Assembly (NCBI GenBank): GCA_031216125.1
Contig: CM062374.1
Location: forward strand, 744,001-808,000
Length of the DNA: 64,000 bases
Direction: 5' to 3'
From: Dalbergia cochinchinensis
Lineage: Eukaryota; Streptophyta; Magnoliopsida; Fabales; Fabaceae
Shown here one piece after another: positions 32,281-45,687 of the stretch. The notes beneath the pieces are model-generated. The model made no database searches, was not told where the DNA came from, and worked only from the letters and a program-made list of their open reading frames with translations. Numbering within the stretch: position 1 is the stretch's first letter; the number at the start of each line of letters is the position of its first letter. Made by a program: the position numbers and the translations under genes.

Positions 32281-35110
32281 AATTAGTTGAATTTGAAATT
32301 TATACAATAATCAATCTTCATAATAATTAATTATAAATAAAATAATGATAATTACGATGATAATTAAACAAGTTGTAGAAATATCTTGGTGGTATTGTGT
32401 GTCACGTGTACTAGTTTTTCTACCATAATTTATAAGCTTTTATAGTATGATTTACAAGTTTTTATTGTATGGTTTACAAGTTTTTTTTGTTTAGATTTAC
32501 AACTTTTCTCTTCAAATTTAGTCACTTTCAATCATCACAAGCACTTCTCTATCACAGTGAGGAAATAGATAGTACTTAATAACAAATTTTTGATCGTACA
32601 AATTAAATAATGATAATCACGATGATAATCAAAAAAATTTCTCTACAAATTGTACAATTAATTAGTAGGAAGATTGATCATTTGTCATTAATTATACAAT
32701 GATCAATCCTCCTAATAATTAATGACACATGAAATAATGATAGTCATGATGATAATCAAATAAATTATACAAGTATCCTGGTGTAGAGGTATTGTGTGTC
32801 ACAAATTTATAATTTTTTCTATCACGGTTTTCAAGTTTTACAGTATGATTTATAAATTTTTACAGTATAGTTTAAAATTTTTTTTGTCTATATTTATAAG
32901 TTTTCTATTCAAGTTTAACACCATACAAATTAAATAGCACTAAATAACAAATTTTTCTCCTTTTTCCCAAATAAAAAATGAAAATCCCTCCAAAAAGAAA
33001 AGCACAATAACAATGGAGAAACTAGATTCGACAAACAAGGAAAAAAAGAGTTACAAATATTTCTCCTTTTTATTTTTCTTATTTCTTTCTTAGCTATAAT
33101 TGAAATCAAATAATAGAATTGGTTGAATTTGAAATTTATACAATGATTAATCTTCCTAATAATTAATAACAAATAAAATAATAATAGTCATGATAATAAT
33201 CAAACAAATTGTATAAGTATTCTGGTGAAAAGGTATTGTGTGTCACATGTTTACAAGTTTTTCTATTACGGTTCATAAGTTTCTATAGCATGGTTTACAA
33301 GTTTTTACAATATAGTTTACAAGTTTTTTGGTCTAGGTTTACAAGTTTTCTTTTCAAGTTAAGCGTCACTGTCACTTTCAATCATCACAGGCACTCCTAT
33401 ATTATAGTGAGGATATGAATAACACTAAATAACAAATTTCTCCCTCTTTTTTCCAAATAAAAAAATAAAAATCTCTTCAAAAAAGGAAAGCACAATAACA
33501 ATGGAGAAATCTGGTGACGAGTAAGGAAAAAAATGAGATACAAATATTTCTCTTTTTTATTTTTCTTATTTATTTCTTGGCTATGATCGAAATTAACATA
33601 ATAGAATTGGTTAAATTTGAAATTTATACGATGATAAATCTTCCTAATAATTAATTACAAATAAAATAATGATAGTCACGATAATAATTAAATAAATTGT
33701 ATAAGTATCCTGGTGTAGAAGTATTGTGTGATATAGATTTACAAGTTTTTTATCACGGTTTACAAGTTTTTACAGCATGGTTTACAAGTTTTTACAGTAT
33801 GATTTACAAGTTTTTTTTTAGATTTACAAGCTTAGCACCAATGTCACTTTCAATCATCACAAACATTCCTCTATCATAGTAAGAATACAAATTAAATAAC
33901 ACTAAATAACAAATTTCTCTCGTTTTTTCCAAATAAGAAAAATGAAAATCCCTCCAAAAAGGAAAACACAATGACAACGGAGAAATTAGGTTCTATAAGA
34001 GAGAAAAAAAAAGAGTTACAAATATTTTTTCTTTTTATTTTTCTTATTTCTTTCTTGCCTATGATTGAAATCAACATAATAAAATTGGTTAAATTTGAAA
34101 GTTATACAATGATTAATTTTCTTAATAATTAATTATAAATGAAATGATAATAGTCACGATGATAATCAAACAAATTGTACAAGTATCTTGGTGCAGAAGT
34201 ATTGTGTTACAGGTTTACAAGTTTTTCTATCATGATTTACAAGTTTTTACAACATTGTTTACAAATTTTTACAATATGGTTTATAATTTTTTTGGTTTAG
34301 GTTTGTAAGTTTTCAGAGACTATTTTACAAGTTATTTGAAACTTCTTTATAGGCTTTACAAGTTATTGATGATAATCACGATGATAATAAAATAAATTGT
34401 ACAAGTATCCTAGTGCAGAAGTATTATGTATTATAGATTTACAAGTTTTTCTATCACGGTTTACAAGTTTTTACAGTATAATTTACAAATTTTTTTTGTT
34501 TAGGTTTACAAGTTTTCTCTTCAAGTTTAGCATCAATGTCACTTTCAATCATCACAAACATTCCTCTATCATAGCAAGAATACAAATTAAATAGCACTAA
34601 ATAATAAATTTCTCCCATTTTTTCTAAATAAGAAAAATGAAAATCCCTTTAAAAAGGAAAACACAATAACAATAGAGAAGCTAGGTTCGATAAGAAAGGG
34701 ACAAAAAAAGAGTTATAAATATTTTTTTCTTTTTATTTTTCTTATTTATCTCTTGCCTATGATTGAAATCAACATAATAAAATTGGTTAAATTTGAAATT
34801 TATACAATAATTAATCTTTTTAATAATTAATTATAAATGAAATGATGACAGTCACGATAATAATTAAACAAATTGTACAAGTATCCTGGTGCAAAGGTAT
34901 TGTGTGTTACAGGTTTACAAGTTTTTCTATCATGGTTTATAAGCTTTAACAACATGGTTTACAAATTTTTACAATATGGTTTACAAGTTTTTTAGTCTGT
35001 AAGTTTTCAGGACTATTTTACAAGTTATTTGAAACTTCTTTAGAGGCTTTTTAAATTTGGTGTAGAGATATTATGTATCACGGGTTTACAATTTTTTCTA
35101 TCATGGTTTT
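32281..35110. repeat. Satellite-like tandem array in pseudogene intron 2
   Basis: Units carrying AATTGGTTGAATTTGAAATT occur at 32281, 33117, 33605, 34083 and 34781, so the basic period is about 480 bp with longer irregular units. Each unit holds several internal repeats of about 24 bp built on GGTTTACAAGTTTTT. The short plus-strand frames at 33209, 33697 and 34397 (YKFLQYS-like) are translations of these subrepeats. Confidence 0.75.
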
Positions 35111-37320
35111 TTTTATCAAGGATAGAGTATAATTGTTCCATTTTTTATTTGCTAAATAAAATGCTCCCTCACATGAATTTCTTTATTAAGGAAGATTAGA
35201 AGTGTTGGGGAAATGTAATTTTAGGGTGTAGAGCCATTAGTGTCATGGGGGTGAGTGATAGCTTCGAAGAAGAAGAAGTCCCTCCTCCTCTATTTTGCTC
35301 AGATTCAAACGATAAGGCATCTGTCTCTTTTTACTTTTAAATTGTTACAAAAACAATTTAATTTTGTAATGGACAAACCACATGAATATCCATAATCAGA
35401 ATATGATTATATTCCAAATTGTAACAAGGTTATTATCATCCAATATTCATCAACTATCACTATTATGTGGAAAAAATTTAAAGTTTTTTTTTCTCCCCTA
35501 GTAATGCATAGATTATACGAACAAATATTATAAAAGAAGAAGAAGAACTTTGAGAATGTAAGCTTGAAAGAGTGTGGGGTGGGGTCAATCTGAAGAGTAT
35601 CGAGGATGCAAAATGTTTAGGGGGGAGCTAGATGAACTCTTCCATGAGAAAACCATGGTGAAATAGTCATAAACGAAGGTGTTGAACTTGTGGGTGGTGC
35701 TGAACGTGAAGAAGAGTTAGTGGTGATGGTGACAAGGAAGAGAGAGAGGTGAGAGAGAAGAAAATGAGACTTCCTACAATGCATTGACACTAATTGGTGT
35801 ATGATTATATTGTCAAATCTTGGCCTTCAAATTTTATGGTGTGTGGTATATCATATTTAATCAGGTGCACCACAGCTACCGCCTTATTTCTTGGAAGTTG
35901 CTCTGAATCTTTCTAAGTTTTGGTTGTTTCCAGATCATTGCTACTGTTATCTCTATTTGTTATGGCTAAAAGCCTGGGGGCCGCTTTGAACGAGCTTTTA
36001 ATTTTTCTTTTTTGGTTAATTGATCATTTTAAATAAAATCTTTTGAAAAATAAAAATTATTTTTACCTTCGATCTAACACCAATTTATATTTGAATGTAA
36101 TATTAAAATATCTTTATTTATTCTCAGATATTTTTTCGATTTGTGCATCACATTTTGGAAATGACACCTTGCTTTCAGATGGAATGGAAATTCAATCAAT
36201 CGTTTGGTTGATTAACCGTCATTTTGGCCGGTTGAAGAAATGAAATTGAGTATCAATTCACTGATAGTTTTTAATGTTATTGGTTCCACGCTGCTGGTCT
36301 ATTGTACTTTAACTTCTGCATTAAAACTTTTGCTCCGTAATTAAAGATTTACAAATCTTGTGTAAGAAGAAAGGCTCCTTTACTATGGTTATAGCTTTCC
36401 CAAATACTACTGAGTTGCTTAAATATCCATGACAATAACGAAACAAGGATGGGATGTATCTACTTGGACCTCTGAAGCAAGCATGGTACTCCAAAATAGC
36501 TGTTATATCTGTACCCAGTACGTGCTTGGTATCAATACTTATTAGGTAGGGTAATTGTTAATCAATAATTTTAATAAATAAATATTACTTAAATATAAAT
36601 TAATCCTTATAAAATGTTAAATTTTATAATTAAATGAATTAAACTATTATTTTTCATTTCAAATCTCATTTTTTTTATATACTTCCACTTAGAATTATAA
36701 AAAATTATTTATTTTATGATATAATTATTTTATTAGTTATAATTTTATATTTTTGTATGATATATCTTCCCATACCTGTATCATAATTTTTTTAAAAATT
36801 TCATATCTTGTACTCATATCAGTATCCGGCACGGGCAGCGTGCCGATAGCTATGCAGCATAGCTTGAGCCATTTAAAATGGGAAGTATGATTCCAGAAAA
36901 TTATTTGTTTAAACTGTGGCTTGGGAGGACAGAGGATTAATTTTTCTCCTATACTGAGAGCACGCATCAAATTTCAATTTAGGCTTGCAAATAGAATTGT
37001 TTGCTGGTGCCATGAACTGACATAAAATTGTCTCCAATTAACGGAGGCATCAAGCTGCAACGTTTCTTGATTATACAAAGTTTCGTTCACTGGTTTACCT
37101 CAGTATAAAAGTTCCTGATCTCACACAATATAGTAATCATTCTGCATGATGTGCCACAATGCCCATTTCTAATTGCTTTATTGCCTTCCCTTCTCCCTAT
37201 CACATTTGTTATGGAATACTCAAATCAAACTTCGGTTAATGATTCAGCTTAATTACTGCTGCACATAATCGACATCCTCCGTAATTTAACATTTAAGATA
37301 AATGTGTAACAAAGATATTT
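35111..37320. other. Rest of pseudogene intron 2, AT-rich
   Basis: No gene is seen. 35520-35780 is purine-rich (GAAGAAGAAG and GAGAGAGAG). From about 36830 to 37080 the sequence matches intron 2 of the intact ZIFL gene. The frame at 36737-36970 overlaps this intron-derived part and is not a gene. Confidence 0.55.
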
Positions 37321-40300
37321 TTCTTTTATCAGGTAAAGGATTTTAATGTTGCAGAAAGAGAGGAAGATATCAGGTAAAGGATTTTAATAAATTGTAACAC
37401 TTTTCTTAGAAGCAGGTGTCAATCATAATAAATTCAAAGTGTGATATGATTTCAGGTCGTTGCAGCTTGGGGAGTAGGTTTAACAATTGGTCCAGCAGTG
37501 GGAGGATATTTGCCTCAGGTAAACTTTTTTCATTTGTTCCTTCCACCTTTAAATAGTTTGAAAATTCCATGGGTTTTGCACATGGACACAAGATGGCCGG
37601 TGTTGAAAGGCATGAGTTGCCATTCCAATCATGCCTCAACATTTAGGTACAATACTTTATATTGAGAATGTTCTCGCCTGAAACTCAATCCTTTGTCACT
37701 TGTTTCACTAATGCTTTGTGAAATTCTGTATATAGCCAGCGGTGAAATACCCACATCTATTTCCTAAGGACTCCTTTTGGGATAAGTAAGTGGGATTTTC
37801 TCTTCTTTTTTCTTTGTTCAATAAAAATTTTTACTTTAGTGATCCAACTTTACCTTCCATCTGTTTTATCTAAATTTCTGCTTTGTTTTGTTATTGTGCT
37901 GATATGCATTTGTCAAAATTACCTTCCATACTTCTTGCCCTGCTTTGTGATATCAGCTTTTGCATTTGCAGTAGCAATTGCCTGCATTGGCTTGCGGTAT
38001 GTATCTGATGTCCCTTCATACTTCTTCATTAGTCACATATATTTCTATTTGAGATAAACTTTGATGCATCGAGTTTTGCGCTGCGATCAAATCACATGCT
38101 TTTATTTATAACATTTTCAAAATAATAGGTGACTAAATTAAATATATATTTTTTTATTTGATAATATATTGTTAGATGATTATATAGAACTTTTTACGCG
38201 TACATTGCATGTGAATTAAATTCTTTCTAATTTTCTACCGTCTTTACATTTAACTTTTATTCTGATATTGATACGATAGAATATCAGAATGCAGAGCCTC
38301 TTTTTGTATAAAGTTGTCAGCTAAGCCCTGCTTTTCCTTTTCTTTTTTACGTTTTTCTTTCAATCTTTCTTGTCATGTAGTTGGCTTTATAAATATATAT
38401 GCATCACTGCAGGAGACACTTCACAACCACAACAGTAGCAATGAGTCCAGTGATAAAGCTGAAGCTTTGGAAGGTGGAAGCACTGGGGCTGACAAGGGCA
38501 AGATGATAAAAAAAAATGAAAACATCTTCCTAAATTGGCCCCCCATGTCATCAGTAATTGTGTACTGTGTTGTCTCGCTTCATGACATTGCTTATCAAGA
38601 GGTAGTAATTATTCCTTCTCAATGATGTTGTTTTTTGACTCTCCCTCCTATCTGTTTTCCATGCATCCATGCATCTATTAATCTTGTTCTTGTAACTGAA
38701 CATGGATACAAAAACATTTCTGGGAAGATTTTCTCTTTATGGGCTGTTAGTCCTCGGAAGGTTGGGCGGTTTGAACTTTACAACTAATGATGTTGGCGAT
38801 GTCCTTGCAATATCCGGTACATTCTTCACATCTATGAATATCTATGTAGTTATTAATGTCAGGAACACATACTTCAGAATTCATTACTAACTTTCCGTCT
38901 CCAAAACTTGCACTAGCCCATAATCTATGATCATGTGTTTACACGAGGCCATGTGGTAACTTCATTACTTTTTTTCTCCACTACTCTTGTTGAGTGGATT
39001 TCACATTTTATGGATTTCTAAACTTAGGATCTTCACACACAATCAAGATAATTGCCATAATTTAGTGTTCCTTGGGAGGATGAGATCTTCGATCTAGGAT
39101 TATGTTCTGCAAATTCACATTGAAAGATTACATTAGTAAAGTTACAACTTAATTACAAGAAAGTTGGCTGTGTCTTGAATATCATATTTTCTTGTGCTTA
39201 ATTTAGACCTAGTGCTTCTATTAGCCAGTGAATTATTTTGATCTCGAATTGGTATTACTTTCAGCATATCTTGAAATCTTTGAACCGGTCTATTTTTTTT
39301 CTCCCTTTAATCATTTGCTTTAGATATTGTAAAATGAAAATTTGGCAAGTACACTGCACAATCAACGATTTTAGTCAGTGTAAGCTTGTTAAAGCTTGAG
39401 GAGAGTACCAATTTTTCATGGATCCCATTAAAAAGGACTGCCCAATTTTTGGGTGTGCATTGGAGTGCTTCAATGAATTTAGACCAATCCCACTAAGTTG
39501 AAACTAAAACCACTTCTCTCTTATGAAATCATGTAGTGCCATATGTACATTGACAGTGGCAACAAAAGCATAAAGACTTGGGGGACAAAGTTAAGATCAA
39601 AGTTGGTCTCTTTCATTCGAGAGAAGAGTTATAATTTTAGAAGAATCCCGCTTTTTATGACACATTAAATATGTGATGCTGATATGACATATAGTGTGGT
39701 CAAAATTGGAATCCAAAGTTAGATTAGCATTGGAAACGCTTTCAGGTGGTATCAATATCAGTCTTGTATACAGAAACAAATGGACCATACTAAATTTATT
39801 CCTTCATATTTTAGTAAGCAACAAAGAAACACATAAGCAACAAAGATACACACTTCAACTTTTCGAGCATATTTGCTTTATTACTGACTTCTCAACTGTT
39901 CAGGTATTGCTATTATAATCTACCAGCTATTCCTATACCCATCAGTGCAAAAGGCTTGTGGACCCGTTACTCTTGCTCGCACTTCTCGGGTTAGCTTTCT
40001 CTTTTTCACCAAATGTTTCAGTGATGTGATCCAGCATTTACTTGTTTGTTTAATGTATTTGGTACCTTGTGTAGGTGTTATCCATACCCCTCCTGCAATG
40101 TTACCCCCTTTTGACAATGTTGTCCGGCTTCACACTGTCCATAGTGATAAATATTGCTTCCATTTTGAAGAATATTATGACCGTAAGTACACTTCTTTCT
40201 AAGTATAGCCAATCTTGAGTTAATTTTTGGAAAAATGGGTATCTTCATTACAAACCTTCCTGATTGCATTCTTTTTGCCGGACTTAGAAGACAATTGCAA

Positions 40301-40969
40301 CTGTTTTGTTCATTCTGCAAAATAGAGCAGTGGTAAATTTTTTGTGTTTCATAGCTTTCGTTTCCTTCTAATGGTTGAAGATTATTCCTTTATGAAACTG
40401 CGGTATACCTGACACATTGATTTGGAAAACAGGAACAGCATCAAATGGGGGCAGCTAATGGCATTGCTCTGACTGCTGTGTCAGCAGCCAAAGTAATCGG
40501 TCCAGCTGAAGGTGGTGCAATGTGAGTATCCTGTCGATTTCTTTAGCTTTTGTTTTGCACAAATGAGTCATTATTTTGAATAAGACGTGCTAAAGAAAGT
40601 GCATTGTGCATGATTTATATGTGATCTTGATCTGCTACGTAGATTGATCTCAATTTCATTTGTTTTTGAAAGTTTCATGCTAGTTTCCTTCATGATATGG
40701 TCCTGTCATCTATATAAGCTTTCCAAAATTCAGATTTTCAGATCTTTTAGTGGTTCAATATCAGGAATAGATATTATAGGCACACTATCGAAAATTCTAA
40801 TGAGTTGGAAAGAAGGTAATGGTAGAGAACATCCCAAGTATATAGCCATGTAAGGAGCAAAGATTGTTGACTTGCCAAGTGACAAGAAGACATTTTGTTG
40901 TTAGTGGTTGTTTACCATCCAGTGCAATGCCGATGGGAGTACAGAATATATAAAGCATGATTGGTTACA

Positions 40970-42965
40970 ACAGGGTTCACTCAAATCTATGGAGTCGATT
41001 ATCAAGAAACTTTTGCCCCAGGAGCTAAAATAAATTCTATTAGAATTTTGTTGCCCTCTACTATAAATTTCGATTAGTTGTCACATCAAATGGATGCAAA
41101 GGATGCTTTTCTAAATGGGGACTTGGAAAATACTTCTGGCATTGAGGGAAACCTAAGCAGAAATAAAGTTTGCTAATTGAAAAAATCTTTGTATGGTCTA
41201 CATCAATCTCCAAGAGCAAGGTTTCAATGTTTTGGAATTATAGTCAAAGGCCTTGGCCACATCCAAAGTTAGGCTAACCACACCTTGTTCTACATGCAAT
41301 GCATACATTGAATGATAAAATTGTGATTGTGATTGTGCTTGTGGATGACATAACTTTGATAGGTGATGATGACCATGAACTCAAATTTCTGAAAGAAAAG
41401 CTGGCTGATGTCTTTGGAATCAAGGACCTTGATCCTTTAAAATAGCTCCTTAAAATAAAAATGCTAGATTAAAAAATATCTATATTCTTCAATCAATAAA
41501 AATATATTCTCGATTTACAAATTGAAATCAGTTTGTTGAGATTTAAAGCCGCTGGAAGTCCATTAAATACCATACCTAAACTTCAACCAGCCAAGTGTAG
41601 CATTTGTTGTAAGCATGATAAGTCAATTCATGTATTCACCCGCTGAACATTTTGAAGCAGTGAATAGAATTCTGAAGTGCCTAAAAGGATCTCATTGACA
41701 ACAATGACAAGGACTACTTTACAAGATATGGAACCTTAAGGATATGTTTGTGACTAGATATTAACTTATCTAATTTCTTCTTAAAAATAATAATATATCA
41801 TCCTATAAATTTTTCCAGTTAATATACAAAAGTTTTGAGGGAGGAAGGGAGCCAAATATACATAAGTGTATGCATCTACATAAAAATTTTAAATTAGGCC
41901 ACCCCAAACTTCTCTAATTATCGAAGGAAAAGTTTCGTAGGTAATACTTTTTGGCGACGTTATTTCCCTGTGAAAAAATCCGTCAATAATAAAATTTTCT
42001 GTCAATAACCCAAAAAATCAGTCGGGAAAATTTGCTGGTAACAATTGTTTTTTTGGCAGTGCCAAATTTCGCAAGCAGCTTTGTCTATGTCTTCACGAAG
42101 AACAACCCTTGCAATCTCGTAGATACATTCAGTGGCAATATAATCCTAATGAAGAGGTTCAACTTCGTAATAAAAAAGATGAAGAAGGTTTGATTTGGGA
42201 ATTTGAACATTTTTGTTTTTTGGTCAAAGAAATTTGAAAAATTGGGATTTAGGGTTCTTCAATTTTTCAGTTTCCTATTTTTTTCTTTGGCCATGAGTTT
42301 CCTACTTTTTTCAATGGTTCATTCACTATGCATACCAATCTGAACTGAACTGTGTCTAGTTTGATGTTATTTTTGAAAGAAGAAAAAGTTAAAAATACAT
42401 AAATTGACATAGGGGGGTTGGCCCATGGGTTAATCCACCTCAGTCCACACATTTGGGGGGCTTATATGGGTTAGGGCCAATACAGCCCACCTTCTTTATT
42501 GGAGCTGAATTATGGGGCCTGAGGGCTAGCCTTATGGCCATGGGCCATTTTGACAATTCTATTTGTGAGTTTGGATTCTAGAGAAGAATGAATGAGAAGA
42601 AAGGGCTTGTAATGTACTACAAGCCTAAACCCTTTCTTCTCCTCCCTTCTCCTCCAAAATTCAAGCTCATAAACATAACCTAAAAGCAAAGGTGTATTCT
42701 AATGCAGATTGGGCTAGAATTGATTGTAGATATACTTCATGTTATTGCAAAGTTGTTTTTGGAGGAAATCTAGTTACTCGGAGAAGTAATAAACAGAACA
42801 TGGTTGCTATAAGTAATGCAGAAGCTAAATTTAGCTCAATGGCGCAGGGGATTTGTGAGGTCTTAGGGATAGACAAACTATTAAAGGAATTAAAACTGAA
42901 CAGCCCGTCTCCTATGAAGTAATGAAACTGCATTGTGACAATAAAGCTGAAAGTGAGAAAATAAG
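40970..42965 (+). pseudogene. Ty1/copia pol fragment in pseudogene intron 15, split
   Basis: From 40975 the reading gives YGVDYQETFAPGAKINSIR, HQMDAKDAFLNGDLE, LKKSLYGLHQSPRARF and later VLVDDITLIGDD. These are the copia RT blocks, with the usual YVDD reading LVDD. At about 41745 it is interrupted, and from 42686 the copia RNase H resumes: VYSNADWARIDCRYTS, GGNLVTRRSNKQNMV, AISNAEAKFSSMAQGICEVL. Multiple stops and frame changes show an old, inactive fragment. Its 5' half and LTRs are not seen. Confidence 0.85.
41746..42684. mobile_element. Insertion in copia fragment with CACTA-type end
   Basis: The 940-bp insertion separates the copia RT and RNase H blocks. At 42050-42061 it contains TTTTTGGCAGTG, whose complement CACTGCCAAAAA is a CACTA (En/Spm) terminal repeat. 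It is preceded by subterminal-like repeats (CCGTCAATAAT, CTGTCAATAAC, AGTCGGGAAAATT). Sequence to the right (42062-42684) does not belong to that end, so at least two insertions or a chimaera are involved. Confidence 0.5.
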
Positions 42966-43884
42966 AAGGGACCGAATTGATATTTGAAGTAGTAAGAGAA
43001 TGAGAAGGACCAATTGATACTTGACTGGGTTGCGCTTGAATTTATAAGAGATACTAACTGCTTTAATTGGATAATAGTATCCTTATCCTAAACCTCTAGA
43101 TTATATGTCTCATATATTATAGCTATATATATTTTGAAATTCCATCTTTCTTCCAGAAGCTGATCCTCTACCTTTTATACCAGCCCTTGAAGCCCAAAAT
43201 TCTATCTGAAACAATCTGTTATAAATTATAAAGAAAACTATTTGTGGACTACATTGAAATTATCTTCATTGTATTCTTTCATTAGTGGAGATTACTTTCT
43301 CCTCTGTTAGATGTAGTTGTAGTTGACAAACATTTCGTTAACGAAATAATTTGGATCATGTACAGCAAAGCATAAAGCATTGATCAAAAACACTGTTTGA
43401 AACAAATGATATATCAAAAATTATATCCAGTTTTCATTTTATTTGTTGTGAATGCAGATTAGCTTGGTCTCAGAAGCGGCTAAATGCTTCTTTCCTTCCT
43501 GGTATGGTTGTCAACTAATTCGTTTAAAGTTCTCTTTATTTCATGTACTGAATAAGAAAATACTTAATCAAACTATAAATAAATTTCTTGCATATGGTAA
43601 GTTCCTTAATGGGAAAAAAATAGCGAGCTCTAACTCTTTGACAACATAGAGTTTTTGCATTGAACAAAAGCAAAGAAGCAAATGCATCTTTAAAATGACA
43701 TGTGTGAAATCATTCTAACCTCAATAAGAATGAAAAAGAATCGTTCTAACCTCAGTTCCTTGAACAGATGGGTTAACCCCCTTTGTCCCATTACCGTTAG
43801 TTTTAAATTTATTCATTCCCTTTTTTTACTTTAATTGTTTTTAGTTTTCCATCACTCTCCTAGTAAACCAACCATTCTCATTTG

Positions 43885-43885
<1 letters not shown>

Positions 43886-43942
<57 letters not shown>
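43886..43942. repeat. (AC)n-(AT)n microsatellite
   Basis: About 24 AC units are followed directly by a short AT run, in intron 16 of the pseudogene. Confidence 0.95.
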
Positions 43943-43943
<1 letters not shown>

Positions 43944-44306
43944 AAAGTTAGTAAAAAAGACAAATTCTACTATATTAAAATCTAATTCTCTATATAATAA
44001 TTATATATCTGTATAATAGTAGATATAATTTTTTCTATATAATATTATAACAATCCATAGAAAATATATATTGAATATATATATAGAATTTTCGAATAAT
44101 ATATAAAATTAAGTAGACTATGATGCTAATACAAATAAAAAGATGTTTTCTTTTGCAAGTTGTACTATTGAAAGTTCACAATTGTTTCTTTAACTTTAGG
44201 CGCCCATATGGTCTTCCTTGCCATAAATGTTGTCGAAGGACTTGGAGTGCTACTCATGTTCAAACCATTCCTGAGTATAAAGAAGAAAACACCCTCAGAG
44301 CATTGA

Positions 44307-45687
44307 CGTTAAACATGTGAATTTTGCATCAGGGATGAGGTTTGAAGAATCTCAACGTTAACCGCATGCATTGCTTTTGAGATCATCGGTTAGTAGATGC
44401 TTGTCATAATTATTAGCAGCAAAATGTTGAGCCAACCTATTTGACTGCATAAATATTGTGTGTAGAAGCTGTGTATTAATTGTACGTCGTTCCAATGTGA
44501 GTATCTTTCGTCTATCAATTTAAGTTATATAACTATTGTTGAAGAAGTACTTGTGGATGATTGTATAGACATTTGTATCTTTTTATTCTGGATTTTGATT
44601 ATTGAGTTTTTAGTAAGAATGAATTCCGTCGCGGAGGATAGCAGGGTGCAGCTGCCCCCCAAAAAATAAAAAAAATTATATATATATATATATTGTCCCT
44701 CCATAAAAAATATGATTATTCTAATTATTATTAGAGAGTTAAAATGTTTAGTTAATAAGAAAAAAATGTATTAATACATAATAAGTCTAAGGCTTTTTAG
44801 TTAATTTCATTATTTTTCTATCCACTTATCTCATAAGTTAAAGAAAACTATGATTTGTTTTTTTCTCTCTTTCAAATTTCACTCTATTCTTTAACACTAG
44901 CCGATATAATATCACACATGTGGTTCCCTTGCTTTCCCTTGTTGTTCCCGAGCCAATTTCATGTTCCAAGACTTTGTATGTGATCCTTTGTTTGCCTTGG
45001 GTAAATTAAATAACGCTCTCTCAATTTTCTAATGGTCGAGGATATGGACTCTACATGTTCACCTTTTCTTTTATTTAGTCAATTTTATTTTTTATACTTT
45101 ATTAACTAAATGGCATAAAGTATTGTACATGCAATTGTTCTCTCGTGTATTAGCATTTTAAATTTATTTGATAAATAAATTTGCCTCCCTAAATTTTAAG
45201 TCATTTTTTGCTACTGAGGGAATTTGTTTTGGAAAGAATATAATTAACCTAAGGATTTAAAAGTGATTTTATTTTTTACAAAGAATAGACGGCAATAAAT
45301 TGATAGCTCATCTTTATTTATATTTTAAAAAACATATTATATGTTAAAATATAGTCGAAGACTGGAGTATCGTATCATTTTTAAATTATATAAAATTTTA
45401 TGGACTAATGGGAAGTTTCAATTCAACAATTAGACTTATAAATTTCATCTCCAAAGTTGCCAAAGCAACCCCAACCCTTTTCTAACTTTTCTAGATACCC
45501 GAATGGTTGCGTCTCAAGGTTCACCTTCTTCAAGCCTTCTACATCTAAGCTTAAACATGTCCATTATTGTCTTCTAGGACAAGTCCTGATCTATATTACT
45601 ATAAGAAAACCAAGTCTCTCTTCAATATGTGCCCAAGGACGGATCCCAAAAAAGTTTTATGGAGGGGTGAAAATAATAAACCGTAGA
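44307..45687. other. Downstream flank of ZIFL pseudogene, no gene
   Basis: AT-rich, with a TA run at 44678-44692 and a Pro/Cys-like GC patch near 44635-44665 (GCAGCTGCCCCCC) that looks like the end of an unidentified transposon. The frame at 45457-45708 has no recognisable domain. Confidence 0.5.

Larger units (their letters stand above)
31892..44306 (+). pseudogene. Tandem ZIFL paralogue, degraded
   Basis: Exon equivalents of the upstream ZIFL gene: exon 2 31892-31932, 3 37333-37372 (cut after about 40 nt), 7 37456-37518, 8 37736-37785, 9 about 37920-37996, 10 38413-38601, 11 about 38731-38818, 12 39904-39989, 13 40075-40182, 14 40288-40332, 15 40433-40521, 16 43458-43501, 17 44200-44306 with stop TGA. 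Intron phases agree with the intact copy, and intron sequence near 36860-37080 still matches 22560-22750, so this arose by genomic tandem duplication. Exon 1 and exons 4-6 (including MFS motif A) are absent, the acceptor of exon 9 lacks AG, exon 11 has one extra base near 38757 that shifts the frame, and its acceptor is poor. Exons 10 and 12-17 remain open, with the antiporter motif (AAWGVGLTIGPAVGG) and HNHN loop. No full transporter can be made. Confidence 0.9.

Noticed and set aside
38702..38890. New 62-residue gene
   Set aside because: It is exon 11 of the ZIFL pseudogene read in the frame after a one-base insertion.
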